This document shows positions 1 to 14,400 of a DNA stretch of 64,000 nucleotides, piece by piece. Position 1 is the stretch's first letter, and every line of letters starts with the position of its first letter. The notes under the pieces are model-generated. The model had not been told where the DNA came from. It saw only the letters and a program-made list of their open reading frames with translations, and made no database searches. A program made the position numbers and the translations under genes. Origin of the DNA: Helicoverpa zea (taxonomy: Eukaryota; Arthropoda; Insecta; Lepidoptera; Noctuidae); assembly GCF_022581195.2 (NCBI RefSeq), contig NC_061471.1, forward strand, positions 5,146,001 through 5,210,000. Reading direction: 5' to 3'.

Positions 1-236
1 ATATTAAACAAATAAAATGCTGCTTAAAATAATTATTCTATTAATTAAGTAATTTTTATTATTGTTTTTGCATAGATTTTTAACCTCGATTCATTTTTAA
101 ACGGAGTTTTCAAATAAATGAACTTTGATAGGAACTTCTTTTTAATTTGATACTCATATGTGCGCGCCATTTAGTTTTTTTTGCATTTATAAATTTCCTC
201 GATGAGGTGGGATGAAAAGTTACGTGTTGCACTCGT

Positions 237-387
237 GTGCAAAGATTTCTCACCTTGTGCTCTTTTGATTACTGAGCAAGCGAAGGACTCTAAAGTTGAA
301 ACACGAGCGTAGCGAGTGTTTCAATAATTAGAATCCTTCGCTTGCTCGGTAATCAAAATTGAGCACGCGGTTAAAAAGCAACTTTGC
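237..387. repeat. Short inverted-repeat (hairpin) element
   Basis: The stretch around gtgctcttttgattactgag (255 on) recurs inverted at 332-366, with a central block aaacacgagcgtagcgagtg between them. Outer pieces starting gtgcaaag match less well. This is the layout of a small non-autonomous inverted-repeat element (MITE). No target duplication was identified and the family is not known to me. Confidence 0.6.
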
Positions 388-399
388 ACTCTTGTATAA

Positions 400-3300
400 C
401 AAATAACTATTAGTAAACATTTCATTATAATAGTAACATTTTTCAAATGGTTTAATGTGCCAGCCACAAATCAGCTCGCATGGATTCAAAAGTGCACTTT
501 ATTTCGGAGAACACTAAAATCCATTGACACACAGCGCGGATTTTACGAAATCATACTGGATCGCTGGTTGGCTGGAGGCCTGTCTGCAGAATACAAATCC
601 AAGGTGATACCTGACCAGAACACCTAGACCCCTCGTGTCTTTTAAAATACCTTCGTACAATTCCTCTAACATTAAGATGCGGAGACGAGGGAGGTCAAGC
701 AATGGTGGCTGCACCAGCCAAGCAGGCGACCACCTGAGATTTCAATTTTGCGACGCTGAATAAATTTATTCGTATTTCACCGCCTTCTTTGTTGAACTTA
801 TCAACATAAAGCAATACCGGAATGGGAATGTAATGCGATTCTGTTCCTTAAATAATATTGTTCTGTACTAGAACTGGTTGGAGGATTTCCTAAAAAGGGC
901 AATGTGGATAATTATCTCATAATATCCTAAATTAGTATGTCGAGAATAGCTCTGCAGCTAGGTGAGAATTTAAAGGTATTGTTGTGGGTATATTGTTTAG
1001 TATCAACTCATGCAAAACATTCTCTGAATGGGAAACGTAATTCGCTACACACAATAGTAAATAGCAAACAAATAATTACCTTCAAACAGGATAATTGCTT
1101 AATTGTTCCAGTTAAACGATTGATCAACCGCTATCATTTTACTTGAATTAAATTCCCATTCAATGGAATAATTACCGCGGTAATGGGCCAAATATAAAAC
1201 GAACGTTTTAAACTGACACTTTTTTAAGTGCGCCATATTGTTTGGCATATAGCCAAGTGGCTCTATCAGTTGGCCACGCCGCGCATCCACCGCAGAACGT
1301 ATATCACAAATATTTTAATAGTGACATGCCAAACAAAATCTGGCATTATTACATTTTTTTTGGGAAACTTCGAAACATTTCCATTACGTTATTCGTGCCC
1401 CTTTCCTTTCTGAATAATTCAACAATCCCGACGTGAGTGAGAGAGAGAGCGCAAGAAGGAGCCATTAACGTGATTGCAACAAAATATTATTGTCTCTTTC
1501 TGTTCATCTGAAAATATGAAATATCTTTCCTTTGATTAATATTCCAATAAAACGCTGGAATATAAAAATATCGTCTGATTTTAAAATGTATACAATTTAA
1601 AATTCATAAGAAATGAAAACCATTAAAATTTTTATGTACCTACTGTTCTTATGTTCTTCATAATGTACTTCCAAAAAACCTCTTCCCATACACAAATCTG
1701 TTAAAATCCATTCAATCCATCAAATAACACCACAAACTCGATAGCAAAACCAAATGAAAGAAAAACCCTGGAAAATAATCCACAGCGTATCTCGTGACTC
1801 GGAGCGGTAAGTGAAATGACTTATTGAGATAAATCGTTTACCGAACACTCCAAATCGAATTTCTTGAAAACCCACAGGATTATGTTTAGAAGATTCTGTA
1901 TACTTAAATCTGTATCTCCGAGGAGCAGCACGACATTTATTTTATTTTCCAAATGTGTTTTAAATGTAGTGCTAAATCGAGTACATTGGCAAGAGGGTCA
2001 TTGAATTGGGAATATAAATGAGTTAGACAGTTAAAAACAGTCATAAATCATATTTATTTCTTTACAAAAACAATCATCAAAAAGGGTAGTTCAGTTAGGT
2101 CACAATAAATAGGTAACTTTTTGCAAGTTTTGTTTTATTAATTACGCCCATGGATTTATAAACTACATTTTTCAATTCATGAAGCATCGCGCTCACTATA
2201 CAAAATCAAAGCGCTTTTCAGGTCTAAGCAAACAAGCCTGAGAACGAACGTATTGAGAACGAACTTTAATTAAACTAAACGAACACAATACTCTACTTAA
2301 TCTGCAATAACTGATTGGAAGAGTCATGATTGTGTCTCGGAGTAAACACCTTAAGCCGTCCGTGATTATAGGGAGGAGATCCGGACACCCGGACACCCGG
2401 ACGGTCGGCTGGGCGCCCCGGACGCCTCGGGCGAGGCACGTTACGCCAGAATGCAGAAAATGTGTTCTGTTTTATTAGAGGGGCCAATAAATTCTGTACG
2501 TGAGGTGACGCGACGGATCACCTCTAGTGTCACGTGGAAAAATATATACCCTTTGTTTCTTTTCAGTCAACGTGTAGGTGGAAGTTTTCACATCAGGTAA
2601 AGCTTTTGTTTTTCAATTAAGTAGATGATACATTCGTGAAGTAAACATAACTCTTATATTCTGTCGTGGTTGTATGTCTAATCAGAGATAGTGAACCCAT
2701 AATAGTCTTTTGTTTTTCCCTGACAAAAGAGACAGTCAAAGTAATTACTATGTTGATGTACTCGTAACTGAGATTTATAAAGCAACACTAGACAGAATAT
2801 ATTTACGAACACAAATTGCTTATATCTGAACATCAAAAAAATCTATTTCGACAGGCGAACAGCAATCTCGATCCAAATATCATGTTCTGTATTCTGTTAT
2901 AATAAACGAGATATTTTACGTTATAAGGCTATACGTAGGCTGTCGGATATCTATCGCGGACACGTTCAGTCTATCCCGGGGACATATTTTGCAATTTCAT
3001 TTCCCCTGGGAGGCAGACACGGTGTGCGCGACACCTTATTCTTTACCAACTTTAATATTTCTCGACGTAATCTCCTGACCTGTCCGTTGAACGCAATAAA
3101 CGATGACTTTCTAAATACATTTTCGTAAATATACTCGTAGACGTGGAAACCAAAAACTCTGCTTAACCCCTATGAAAACTGGTGGATTTTTATTTTACCT
3201 ACTATGTCTCATAAAATATGAGTGTTTGAACGTTGAATACTTTTCTAACCCCACTGTGATACTTATCTGCTTTTATCCATTCAGTCTCTCAATAGTAGAA

Positions 3301-3400
3301 AAGGTTCATTTCCGATAAGCCGCTTTGACAAACTAAAATACAAAAGCTACCTCTTTATTATCTGAGCATGATAAAAGTCGAGGTTTTTATAGAACCTTAT
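400..3400. other. No gene seen
   Basis: Only short ORFs without recognisable domains or supporting splice structure occur here. A GC-rich patch near 2370-2450 stands out from the AT-rich background but shows no motif I can name. I see nothing to annotate. Confidence 0.5.
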
Positions 3401-3772
3401 TTAATAAACTAGCTTCTGCCCGCGACTTCGTACGCGGATCCTGTCCCTTATGCCAGCGACTACGGGGTCAGCAAAATCAAAGATCTGAATCGTCTGATAT
3501 TGAATTTTAAGGGCCCGTTGACTTGAAAACAACGAAATACGCATAGCCATTAGAAATGTTCCATATATTTAATTTTTGTACTTTAACGGCAAAAGTACAG
3601 CAGACTAAACAAAACGCTGAGAACTGAACCGCAATAGACGTGACCATAGGGATAAAAGTAGTGATTCTAATTAGTCCGCATTTAAGTTGTATGTTGCAAA
3701 AATATTACACGTATTATTACGTAAAAAAACATATTATGTTACTGAGATGACAAAGTCGTGATGACTTAGTGG

Positions 3773-4140
3773 AAGTCGTGGTGGTTTAGTGGGTAGAGAA
3801 CCAATCTCTCAAGTATGAGCGTGCGTTTTTGATTCCAGGTCTGGCAAGTACCTGCCAATGCAACTTTTCTAAGTTCGTATGTACTTTCTACGTATATTTT
3901 GGATACCAATGACCGTTATTTGGAGGGGATGTTAAACTGTAGGTTCCGGCTGTCATTGAACATTCTTGGCAGTCGTTATGGGTAGTCAGAAACCAGTAAG
4001 TCTGATCTGATGGGTGTTGGGTTGAGCGGTTAACCAGGTTGTGGACGTCAAATAGGCAGTCGCTCCTTTTAAGACACTGGTACTCAGTTGCATCGTGACT
4101 GGAAGTCGACCCTAACATAATTGGGACAAAGGCTCTTGAG
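3773..4140 (+). repeat. tRNA-headed SINE, divergent copy
   Basis: It starts with a tRNA-like box A (gtggtttagtggg) and box B (gattccag), then follows the same body as the copies at 43.0, 51.7 and 54.8 kb: the gtactttctacg piece, cattcttggcagtcgttatg, and the final gaccctaacataattgggac. It is more mutated than the others. A minus-strand reading frame across it is only a shadow of the SINE. Confidence 0.75.
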
Positions 4141-5142
4141 ATAATAACGACAATAATAATGAGATATAAGCATCGCAGGACATCTGAGGCTGATGACGGG
4201 GAGTAGCGACCCCGCGGGGCATATATACTGAGTTCTCCAGGGAGAGTATACTGTCCCCCATCTCCGGCCGGTCGGAGTGAACCATGACGGGGGTAGGTCT
4301 CACGCCTCTGGTTTGGCTTGACTATCCAGAGTGGAGTCGCTTGAGCAGGGTTAGTAGCCCTGCACGGAGGATAGGTGCCTCGTGATAAGTGACCCACAGG
4401 GAGCGCATAATCTGCGTTTAAAATCCGCCGAGGTATCCTCACACTTCAGCCGCTCATGTCCCTGTTGCCCTTTTGTTGCTATTCAGTGACAGATTCCCGG
4501 GGGCCCAGTAAGTGAGCTGGCGAGTCTCCACCTGCCATTTTTACATGTATCTAATACATTGTCATCGGCAGGTGCCAAAGTTCCCGTAGTTTCCCCATTC
4601 CTAGTCCATTAGCATCCCATCACAATAGCCCAAGTAGTATTCATCCACAGTTAGCAATGATATAGCACAGATTGTTTTTTTTTTTAACACCGGGGATTGG
4701 CCTTGGGTTCATTTCTATAGTGTATAAAGGGATAATTGTCGGTTTTGTGTCACCATTTCATTAAAGTTGTCTCAAAAGGGCTTCAGCGTGTTGGCTTTGG
4801 CCTCACGTTTGCCTCCCAAAAATTCGGAACTCTGTAGTCCCGAGGTCTGGAAGAGACATACAAAATAATAATGAGATATATATAACGCAAAAAATTCGGA
4901 GAGTGGGGGCTCGTGACGCCACGTCTAGGTATGTAAAATTTGTACTAAGCAGTGACTTAACACAAAATTCAAGCGTGTTATATCTTCGTTATTATTTGTT
5001 TGTGAGAAGGAGAAAAGAAAAAATACGTGTCCATTATTTTAGGGTTATCTAAAAGACGGACTAATTACTTTTTTTGATTCACCATACCTATTTCAAAACA
5101 TTCATTTCTATACATTTCAATTGTAGTATTGCTCTTGAAGTT

Positions 5143-5640
5143 CCACATCAGGTGTTCCAGATCTTCGATGTTTATACGTCAAAATAGAGAGTGCTTATCA
5201 GAGTGAACCACTTTTGCTAAAACGTCATATCTTTATAAGCTATAGTCTAGCTGGGCTCCTGGGTTTCCACATCAGGTGTTTTACATCTTCAATTTTTATA
5301 AGTCAACAGAGAGTGCTTATCAGATTGAACAACTTTTGCTAAAACGTCATACCTCTATATGCTATAGTCTAGCTGGGCCCCTGGAGTTTCACATCAGGTG
5401 TTTTAGATCTTCAATTTGTATAAGTCAATAGAAAGTGCTTATCAAATTGAACAACTTTTGCTAAAACGGCATACCTGTATATGGTACAGAGAAGCTGGGC
5501 TCTTGGGGTTCCACATCAGGTGTTCCAGATCTTCAAATTTATTATCTCAGCTGAAAATGCTCATCACATGAAACAATTTTTGCCATGACACCATTTTTGT
5601 ATCTCTTATAGTTTTGTTGGTCTGTTGGTGTTCTGCATCA
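5143..5640. repeat. Tandem repeat, about 122-bp unit, four to five copies
   Basis: The marker ccacatcaggtgtt recurs at about 5143, 5267, 5389, 5511 and, degraded, 5634. Between markers each unit carries agatcttc..., agagtgcttatcaga... and cttttgctaaaacg. The same units appear inverted at 25.76-26.14 kb. Confidence 0.85.
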
Positions 5641-5860
5641 GGTCTTCAAGTTTCGAAGATAAATTATAGCCTATATGTTGACCAGGCTTAATACTGATAC
5701 AACAAAGAAAAAATCATTGAAATCCGTTCAGTAGTTCGGAAGATTAGCGTGTACAAACAAACAGACATACAGACATACAGACATACAGACAAACAGACAG
5801 AATTTTTTTTTTGGATTTGTGCTCCATTACTGTTTCTAAACCCCACCCAATTATTATTTT

Positions 5861-8800
5861 TTTAATATATTCAATGTACAGACACAGTTTTTTTACAGAT
5901 TTATTATATGTATAGATGGCTCAAGAGTTTTTTGTAGCAGTGACTTACCTAGTTGAAAAGAAAATAATGTTCATCTAAGATAAATTGTGGCACGCCATCT
6001 GTTTCTTTTTTACTTTTATTCATATCAAAAGTCTACTTTCAATTCAATACTTGTCAAAGGTTAGTAAGCAACGATATGCTTGCGGACACGGAACATTCAC
6101 TATTAATCAAGCAACGCCTTGGTGGCAGGTCTCGAGCTGTCCAAATCCAACTGGTTCTGGCAATCGAACTAGGTCGTCGATGCAGCTTATGACAAGCTAC
6201 GGTATAGCATAACGGGTTCATAATCGTAATTTTGATATATTTAACTTTTTTATCCATTTTTAATTTGAAAAATGTGAGGCCCTTATTAATTTTCAGACAA
6301 TATCAACATAGCCACGTTTTCAAAAACTATCGAAGTCAAACTTCCAATTGCTTGAAATCAGTTCGTTGATTTAACTAAATTAAAAAACGTAATTTTCTGT
6401 TCTGCTTAAAAAGTAGATGTTGTTCAAAAAACAGCATGAAGTTTCAGCTAGATTTTACCGAATTGAAAAACGTAAAACCGCCGGACAATTCCATTTACGG
6501 CTCAGCCTCATTCCTTGTCCGAACCAAAACAAAGAGGAAGCGTAAATAAGAGTTCGCATTTAAAATTCTCTAAGGCAATTTACATCTATATATCCCGGGC
6601 ATAAATTCTGTCTATAAGGGAGCAAGTCAGATGCAGCAAGTACTCTTGGTGGTCGGCCGCCGCGATTTTTACAAGTGCGCCCATTACCACATTTAATTAA
6701 ATCCTCACTGTTTTAATTTGACTTGGTAACGCGGTGAAATTACTACAGCGCGTTGCATTCCCGCAAAATGATTAAAAAGATGAATTAATGGCTCGCAAAT
6801 TGTTTCAAAAGCGTTTTGTGTTTTGTGCCTGTAATACATTGAATTGGATGTTGTTAATCCACTTTATTAATTCTGAATTGGTTTTGAGTATTATCTGATT
6901 AATAGTTTACCACACCCTGCCTATACAATTGATAAAAAGTATACATAAATGTATTTATATGGCGTAAGTGTGTAAAACATGAAACATTTACATCCATGGA
7001 GCCTTGATAAACGATAAGTACCATATGCCATTACCGCACTTTCAGTATTAAAATTATGCATCTGATAATTCCATGATTCGCTCTGATGTTGTCGAACATA
7101 GTACCCTAATTACTTAACACACGGCTTTCACAGTTCACTTATGTTTGCTACGTGTTTGTAAAAGCATTCGTTGTGTCTACATATATTTCATCGAATTGCC
7201 ATAATTTAATGTAATTCTAATTAAAATCAATGACACAGGCCGTTATACAAGCAGTCTTTCAACCATGCTAAATTGATAGCGAACTCTTAACATGTCCATT
7301 TACTTTGACAATTCGACATTTTATATTTTCATTTTCAAGTAAATGCATTCAACACGCATGTTTTTGTGCCGTCAGTACAATATTTTCCCAGTTTAAATAT
7401 GATGAAAATATTTCCAAAGGCTCGCTGTTTTATTTGAAGTAGTGCAGGGTATTCATTTCATAAAATATAAAAAGGTACGCAAATCATATTGCAGTATGTA
7501 GGTTCACGCTTTATTTACTTTGTTTGACGGCCCCATTTACTGCATGTGTGTGACAAGCCGCGCCGACGCGCTCCGACGAACACTTTTTTCACAAAACGCC
7601 CTGAAACAAACTGACGCAACTTTTTAGAACCAAACAAAACAGAACGAAATTCATGTTCCATGAAAAAAATTTAGTTAAAAACTGATCCTTTTTTTCGTTT
7701 AAAAGATCTAATTGAACCTGTGTAGAATACCTACCTGACGTGATTTCTTTTCAAAAAATGTTTAATTAGGCTTGCCCGCAGATTTCCACGTTTTATTCCG
7801 CAAACGAACGCAAAGTATTTTGAAAACTAATTTCGAGTGCTATCCAGCAAAAGGTAGGGCTATTGAGACTCATGAAAACACGCTAAATTCAAAAAAGCAA
7901 TGGAAATCCAACTTTTCGACGAGCGTTTTTTTATGTGAATATGAAAACGGTGTGTGTGGAACACGCTGACGGCCGTGCTATCTCCACTAGTTCGGTTCAG
8001 AAGAATAATTTTTAGGGAGTGTATTTTTTGCTGTGGCCGGTGGCCGGTCGACGCTAGCGTTTTATTGCACACTATTCCGGCGAATAAACGCGCTAGGGGG
8101 GGTAATGGACCGGCTGAGGGGGCCCCACTCCCTCCCGCTCGCTGTATTGGCTGCGAATATTGAATATTTTTGCCGTGTTGCGAAGCTAGGCTATGCGCGG
8201 GTAACCACTAATCAGTGGCCCGTGATGTACGACTGTTTATTACCGCACACTTTACATAATACGCTTGTATTCGTCGTATTTGTAAAGCTTGGGATAGTGA
8301 TGTTGACGCTAATTAACAATGAAATATCGCGCGACGGAACGCATCCGATAATTTACAATCGTAATCAAATAAATCCGAATGGAATTCTGTCCGCCCCACT
8401 TTCACGGATTACAGGTACGATTGTACTGATGTTGACAAAATTTCTGCCAGAGCTAATAGACAAATATCGAAATACATTCAGACATATAAATAAGTTCCGA
8501 GAATATGAATAAGACCTGGAGGCAAGCGAGCTAGTTAAATAGGTAGGTAAAGTTTATTTGATGATTACCTAACTTAGGAGAGCACTAAGTGAATAAATAT
8601 TTAGCGTACATACTTATTTGATGCCAGCAAACATTTCCAACCAAAATTCGCCACAAAAGCCTCGCTTATAAATAAACATATGAAGTATGAACATAACTGA
8701 AACAGGCTACACCCCAATACGTGTTTATGACAGGGTTTTTAGCGATTTTCTCTTGAACCGTAAGAACCCTTACAGGGTGGGTAGGCCTACCCCAGCCTGG

Positions 8801-10272
8801 GTTAAGTAAACGCAGCACCATTATAGACTCCTTGAAGCTGTAACAATAACAGTTCCTTTCAGTTTCGGGAAATTACCGAGAAGCAATGGCCTGTGTAACT
8901 GTGTATTAGCTTTGTGATGACGCTCTTTTGTTTCTTTACCGCGCCGGGAATAGATCACTTGTATATCTTTATTATTTTCAAACTTCAGAGGCATAATACA
9001 GTAGGGTATGAGTTTAAAATTGAACTAAAAACTAAGCAATCATCAGTAGAATTTATCAAACGACGCTTAGGTAATGTTCCCCGCTTTTTGACATCATAAT
9101 TGTAAAATTTAAGAAACATAGGTAGGTAGTTACTAATCGTCCCCATAAACAACTTCAAACACTCGTATACCTATTTCGAAGTAAACTCGCCTACTTAACG
9201 GCCTTAATTTACCACCGGTTATAATTGAATGTTGCCCTTAATTAATTTATTCGAAAACCTAATTGCCCATCGCAATCAATTTGGCGTAACAGGACGTCCA
9301 ATTAAACCGTAACGATGTAATATTAATCATCAACTGTGATATTAATAACGCTATTTGAAGCAGTTTTTTAATGGATTTATTTTGGCTAGTTTATAACTGT
9401 AAAAAGCTAGATATCCTTAACTTAGTAGATTGTCAAAGTTTCTTGGTCCCAATATAAAAAGTCGACTTAATGAGACCCTGAGTAAATGAAGCCTAAAGAT
9501 AAAATTTGGCCACGACTTTGAGTTAACCCGTGCGTACTTTGAGGCAGAAATACTAAGATACCTGACTGTAAAAATACGCAAATTCCGTTTAAAAAGTTTC
9601 ATTTCACTGAAGTTTTTATTACTGAGCCAGCCAGCGCACTTGAAATCACAAACATACCGCAATGCCTCTTTTAAATTCGACTCCGACGTCAAAACTTGGA
9701 TAGTTTCAAAGTGGGTTAAAAATCAAGCAGGCTTGCAGAGCGAGTAGTTCGAAATACTCTATACTACATATCTATGGCATCAAGTATTCCGTTGGAAAAA
9801 GTTGCAAGTTAACGACGCGGCGTACGTAAGACTTGTCGCGAAACCGAGCGATTGTATGCACATTTGCTTAGTCGCCAAGTGACGGCAAAGTTTAGCAATC
9901 TATAGGGAACGAAAATGTGAAGCGAACACGGTTTTACACTTGCACTTATGTAGTTCAAAGAATTTATTTTTCAAACGCGTGTAAAAGGGTAAGTTTCGTG
10001 AAATATTTAAGCGATAAAACTGGGAAAATATGCTTATAACTTTACGCTGATAAAAAGTTTGAGATGTAGTTTATATTCGGAGATGAAAAGGTCAAAAAAG
10101 TTCATCTATTCGTAGTTGGCTGATCCCAACGTTCTAGTGCTGTCTATAATCTTCTTGAAGCGCCCACCACACCCAGATACATGAATTATTCTTAAAGCAA
10201 GCTACCGCTTCGTCTGGCGACCTTCGGTATACAAGCCCGAATTAGTAGGTACCTTGGATCGATTGAAGTTTT
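5861..10272. other. No gene seen; CpG-rich patch at 7540-8220
   Basis: A 159-codon open frame at 8033-8512 lies over the CpG-richer patch but has no domain, no homology I recognise and no splice neighbours, so it is not called. The patch could be an upstream promoter or untranslated exon of a gene outside the window. Nothing else is supportable. Confidence 0.4.
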
Positions 10273-10278
10273 TTTATT

Positions 10279-10725
10279 AAAAATTAAATTATAAATTTAA
10301 AAAAACCCCCGACCCAAAAAAGTACGCAATTATTATGACAAAAGGTTAAAAACGCTAAACCCTATAAAAAACAAAAAATAACTTTTAACACTACGTAAGT
10401 ACCAACTAAAGCATGTCAGACTAAACTAAATTTTGTCGTGTCGGGGGACCGCTCTAATTATCTAATTAAGATTCGTGTTTTTTTATATACGAATGTTGTA
10501 ATTAGGTAGGTACCTATCATTTGATTTATGTAAGTATTTTTGAAGGTAAAAAGCGGTCCCCCGACACGTCAAAATTTAGTTTAGTCTGACATGCTTTAGT
10601 TGGTACTTACGTAGTGTTAAAAGTTATTTTTTGCTTTTTATAGGGTTTAGCGTTTTTAACCTTTTGTCATAATAATTGCGTACTTTTTTGGGTCGGGGGT
10701 TTTTTTTAATTTATAATTTAATTTT
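10279..10725. repeat. Long inverted repeat, 174-bp arms
   Basis: 10279-10452 and 10552-10725 are inverted copies of equal length with only a few mismatches seen, separated by 99 bp. Both arms carry acccccgacccaaaaaagta near the outer end and agcatgtcagactaaactaa inside. The cccccgaccc motif also ends the RTE-like piece at 11.4 kb. It is a fold-back element or two head-to-head element ends. Confidence 0.85.
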
Positions 10726-11194
10726 ATTTCATGCTTTTTGAAGGAGCTACTTAATTTTTCCTTCATTTAATTTATTTTATTTTAAGATGGGGTAGCTATA
10801 TGCGATCTCGGCCAAAGGAAGCTGTTTAACAATCCTCATAACAAACTGGCTCTGGGAGAATTGCACAGATTGAGAAACAATAAAGATTAACCTTTGGTGA
10901 TCCAGGGTTATATACCATTCCAGGGTTTCATCCGCCACATCCCATTTCCAGCATCAGGTTCTCGTCAATTAGAAACATGAAGAGAACCAGTCAAGACAAA
11001 TTCAACGAGCCCAAACACGATGGGTTTACTAAAAGGCAGTTCAGGGTTACGTCTCCTATCTTCGTGTTCTAACAGCAGACCAGCTCAGTGGTTCCAGAAG
11101 ACATTAGTATTTCAAATTTCAGATCCCACATATGCTTGCAAGTAAACTGAGCGTGTAACATTCCTATCACACCTAACAAACGAGCTGATGACCT

Positions 11195-11462
<268 letters not shown>

Positions 11463-14400
11463 AAGAAGATGCTACATCTGACCGACTGTCTAGAAAACTG
11501 CGAGTTGGCCGTCTCATTTACGTAAATCCTTGGTATGGTCTATGGAAGACAAAAAATCGCTGAAATTTGGCTGAAACCCTGTATGTTTCATAAAATTCTC
11601 CAGTTAAGAATAATTACAGGTAAATTGCAATTTTCCATTACAATTTAATTTAAATGTTGGTTTTATTTATTTCACTTAATTAAATATTAATATGTTATTT
11701 ATTAATATAATATCCCGGGTAATGTGGTCATTATTGCAAACAAAATGGATTTAGCTTGATTTAATTTAATCATGTATACCTACGGCACGAAATGATAAAC
11801 AAAAGTAGTGGAATATACAGGCTGATTACAAAATAGTAGCTCTTGTTAAAAGTTCCGAGTAAAGTATGTAAGTAGTTTGAACTTAATGGACTCTTATAGA
11901 TCGACTTACAGTCGGGAAAACATCTTCTGTCGTCTATGTATGTATGAGTGTTCTCTGTTCATATCTTTTTACGGTACATTGTAACACATTAACACCATTG
12001 CCCAACTAAGGAAAGTCACACAAGGTACCTTAATACCTACATATTATTAATATTTACCCAGCTTTACACAAAAGTTTGTAGGTTTAATTGTTTTGCAACG
12101 AGAGCATTTAGATAACTTTATCATGCATTTTGGAATTGCATGCCATTGTAACAAAGGCTACTTTCAATTGTTACAAGCTTAAAGCTGTAAGTACTTTAAG
12201 TATCGTAGGTTATATCGTTTCTTTTACTGAAAACTGAAAAAAAAACTTTTTTTTCGTTTTCTTTCTTACCTCCACGTCGAATGGAGGCGTTTTTTTCTTT
12301 CTAATTTTAATTCCAGGTCAAGCTCCTGTAGCATATAAATACGTACCTACCTACTACCTACCTGTTAGTAAGTGTAGTTCCACAAGTGCACACGCGTACC
12401 CTTGTTCATGCCTCACCAACATCTGCTGCCCTCGCCGATATTTCTCGCACTCAATGCTTCACAATATGCACAGGTTTCCACTTCACGATTTTCCTTTCAA
12501 TACACTGCATCGTTTGATTTTATGCAACGTTTTCACTGCACTAGTCTGCGAAGCACTTTATGATAAAAATATTCCGATACACCTGTTACTGCGGACTAGA
12601 TTGAATTCCTGATATATTTTTATGCGTATTTCATTTTATGATTTTTTGGAAATGGATATCAACACACACGATCGTTAGTAGGTAAGTAATAGATATTTTC
12701 GCATAAAATGTTTTTCGAGGAACTTTTCCTATCCCTTTTATCTCCGTGAATGTAATACACCAGGACTCATACCACGATACCTATAGACCTATGTAAGTTT
12801 GTGTCGGCAAAAGAACAATGGCGGATCATCAATTCTCTTGAGTGCTGTAGAGGAAAATAAGGGATTGTGTTATAGGATGGGCAGCGCTACCTGTATTTTA
12901 TGTAGGTAACGATAGCCATTAGCATTCCGACCTACAGAGAGACGTGATGAAATGCACCCTCTGCGAACCCGCGGCTCCGTAACCCCGACTACAAACTAAG
13001 ACTTAACTTTATTGTGAGGGACGAGTAATGACCACATTAATAACTTTACTCAAGATATAAATCTGCTGAATGCAATTACACGAGTATTACGCTGAGACAC
13101 AGCGATAAATCACCAGTGTTCTAATGTAAAACATATGTAAACAAGGAGATATTTCACACAGCGGGTCCCCTGCGCTTCAGGAGTTTTAATAACAGGTGTG
13201 GCTACAAAGGCCGGACGGCGTGCATTGTCTGTGCCTCATCCAAACTACAAACGAAGCACTCATTTTCTGCAGCCGCAAGCCGCGACACACCGCGAAAATA
13301 TTCGCAACAAGTTTGTTGACCGACGGCCGTGTAACGAACCGCCCGGGCTCGATGCAACACGCCATTTTAAAAAGTTGATGGACTAGGGAAAATCACGAGA
13401 AAATCTATATACTACTACACTTTTCCCGTCTAAATTTCGGTCGGCATTTCAGTCTAACTGGATGCAGCTGATTTACATGGACTGTCTATCTCCTATTATA
13501 CTTAGTTACCTGGGCAAAGTGACATGTACCCTTCGGCAAGACTCACTTTTTACTAACCATTATGAAAGTTTCATTTACTCTAAAGTCTATCAGAAATAAC
13601 AACAAGCAACTAGATTTTACGAACATATCTTATAAATATATAAGAACATTATATGCCTCTCTCCGCTCGGTGCTGTGGTCTGCGGTGTAGGTGCTTAATT
13701 GTGGAAATGTAACGGACAATACTTACTTCTTTTACAAAAAAGGGTGTGCCAGATGCATTTTCATATAAGTACTTATGTTGCAATGAGAAATGCATTAAGT
13801 AGGTATAGTTAATTAGCTTAAGTTATTGATTTTGACATTAAAAAATCAAAAATGCTTCAATCAATCACGAAAAAAATATTTTTGGAAGCATTTTTGGAAA
13901 ATCTTTTCTTTTGGAAAATCGGTTAAAAAGTTCGAATGCATAAAAATAAATCTAAAGCAAACATCGCCTACAAACTCAGTGTGATGAGATCTAATAACGA
14001 AATACACGTAAAGATAAGTAAACAAATAAGCGAATAACACGGCACGTTGCTTTTCGCGAGCCGAGGGAAGAAAACGTTTAATAATGAGACTGCCTATAAA
14101 CGGGGCTGTTTCTTTTTATTTTACCTCCTCGGCCTTTGTCTTCGAGCTTTGCATTTAACATGACCCGAACCTTACAATCTTTCGTATCTACACTTTTTTA
14201 TATCTGTGTTACCGCGGTACAGTTTTGGGCAGGAAATAGAACGCCCTCTTTATCTGACACAAAGTTGGCAACACTAAGCATTTACGGTTCAGATGCCAAG
14301 TGTCGTTTGACGATGGTTTTGGCTCTATTACATATTTTAAGAGAAATGGCACTTAGTGGTGGTTACGGTAAAATGTATTTTTAATGTTTCTTTTTTACTT

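Larger units (their letters stand above)
3410..5860. repeat. Composite repeat with 122-bp tandem units and Helitron-like end
   Basis: It begins with actagcttctgcccgcgact, the inverted form of the ...gcgggc...gctagt ending common on lepidopteran Helitron-like elements. It then holds a tRNA-headed SINE copy, an unclassified GC-rich stretch (4140-4870), a block of about 122-bp tandem units (5143-5640) and an acagacat-rich tail near 5757. Parts recur inverted at 25.6-26.96 kb, including the terminal piece, the segment near 3640-3700, the SINE head and the tandem units. The two copies support one mobile family rather than chance similarity. Confidence 0.6.

Noticed and set aside
3888..4442. 184-codon minus-strand frame
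   Set aside because: Its C-terminal part equals the minus-strand reading of the SINE, seen also at 43305-43586 and 54928-55128; it is a shadow of a noncoding repeat.
5143..5640. CRISPR-like array
   Set aside because: Units of about 122 bp are contiguous tandem copies without unique spacers, and the genome is eukaryotic.
8033..8512. 159-codon open frame on the plus strand
   Set aside because: No domain, no recognisable family, no splice partners; it lies over a CpG-rich patch where long chance frames are more likely.
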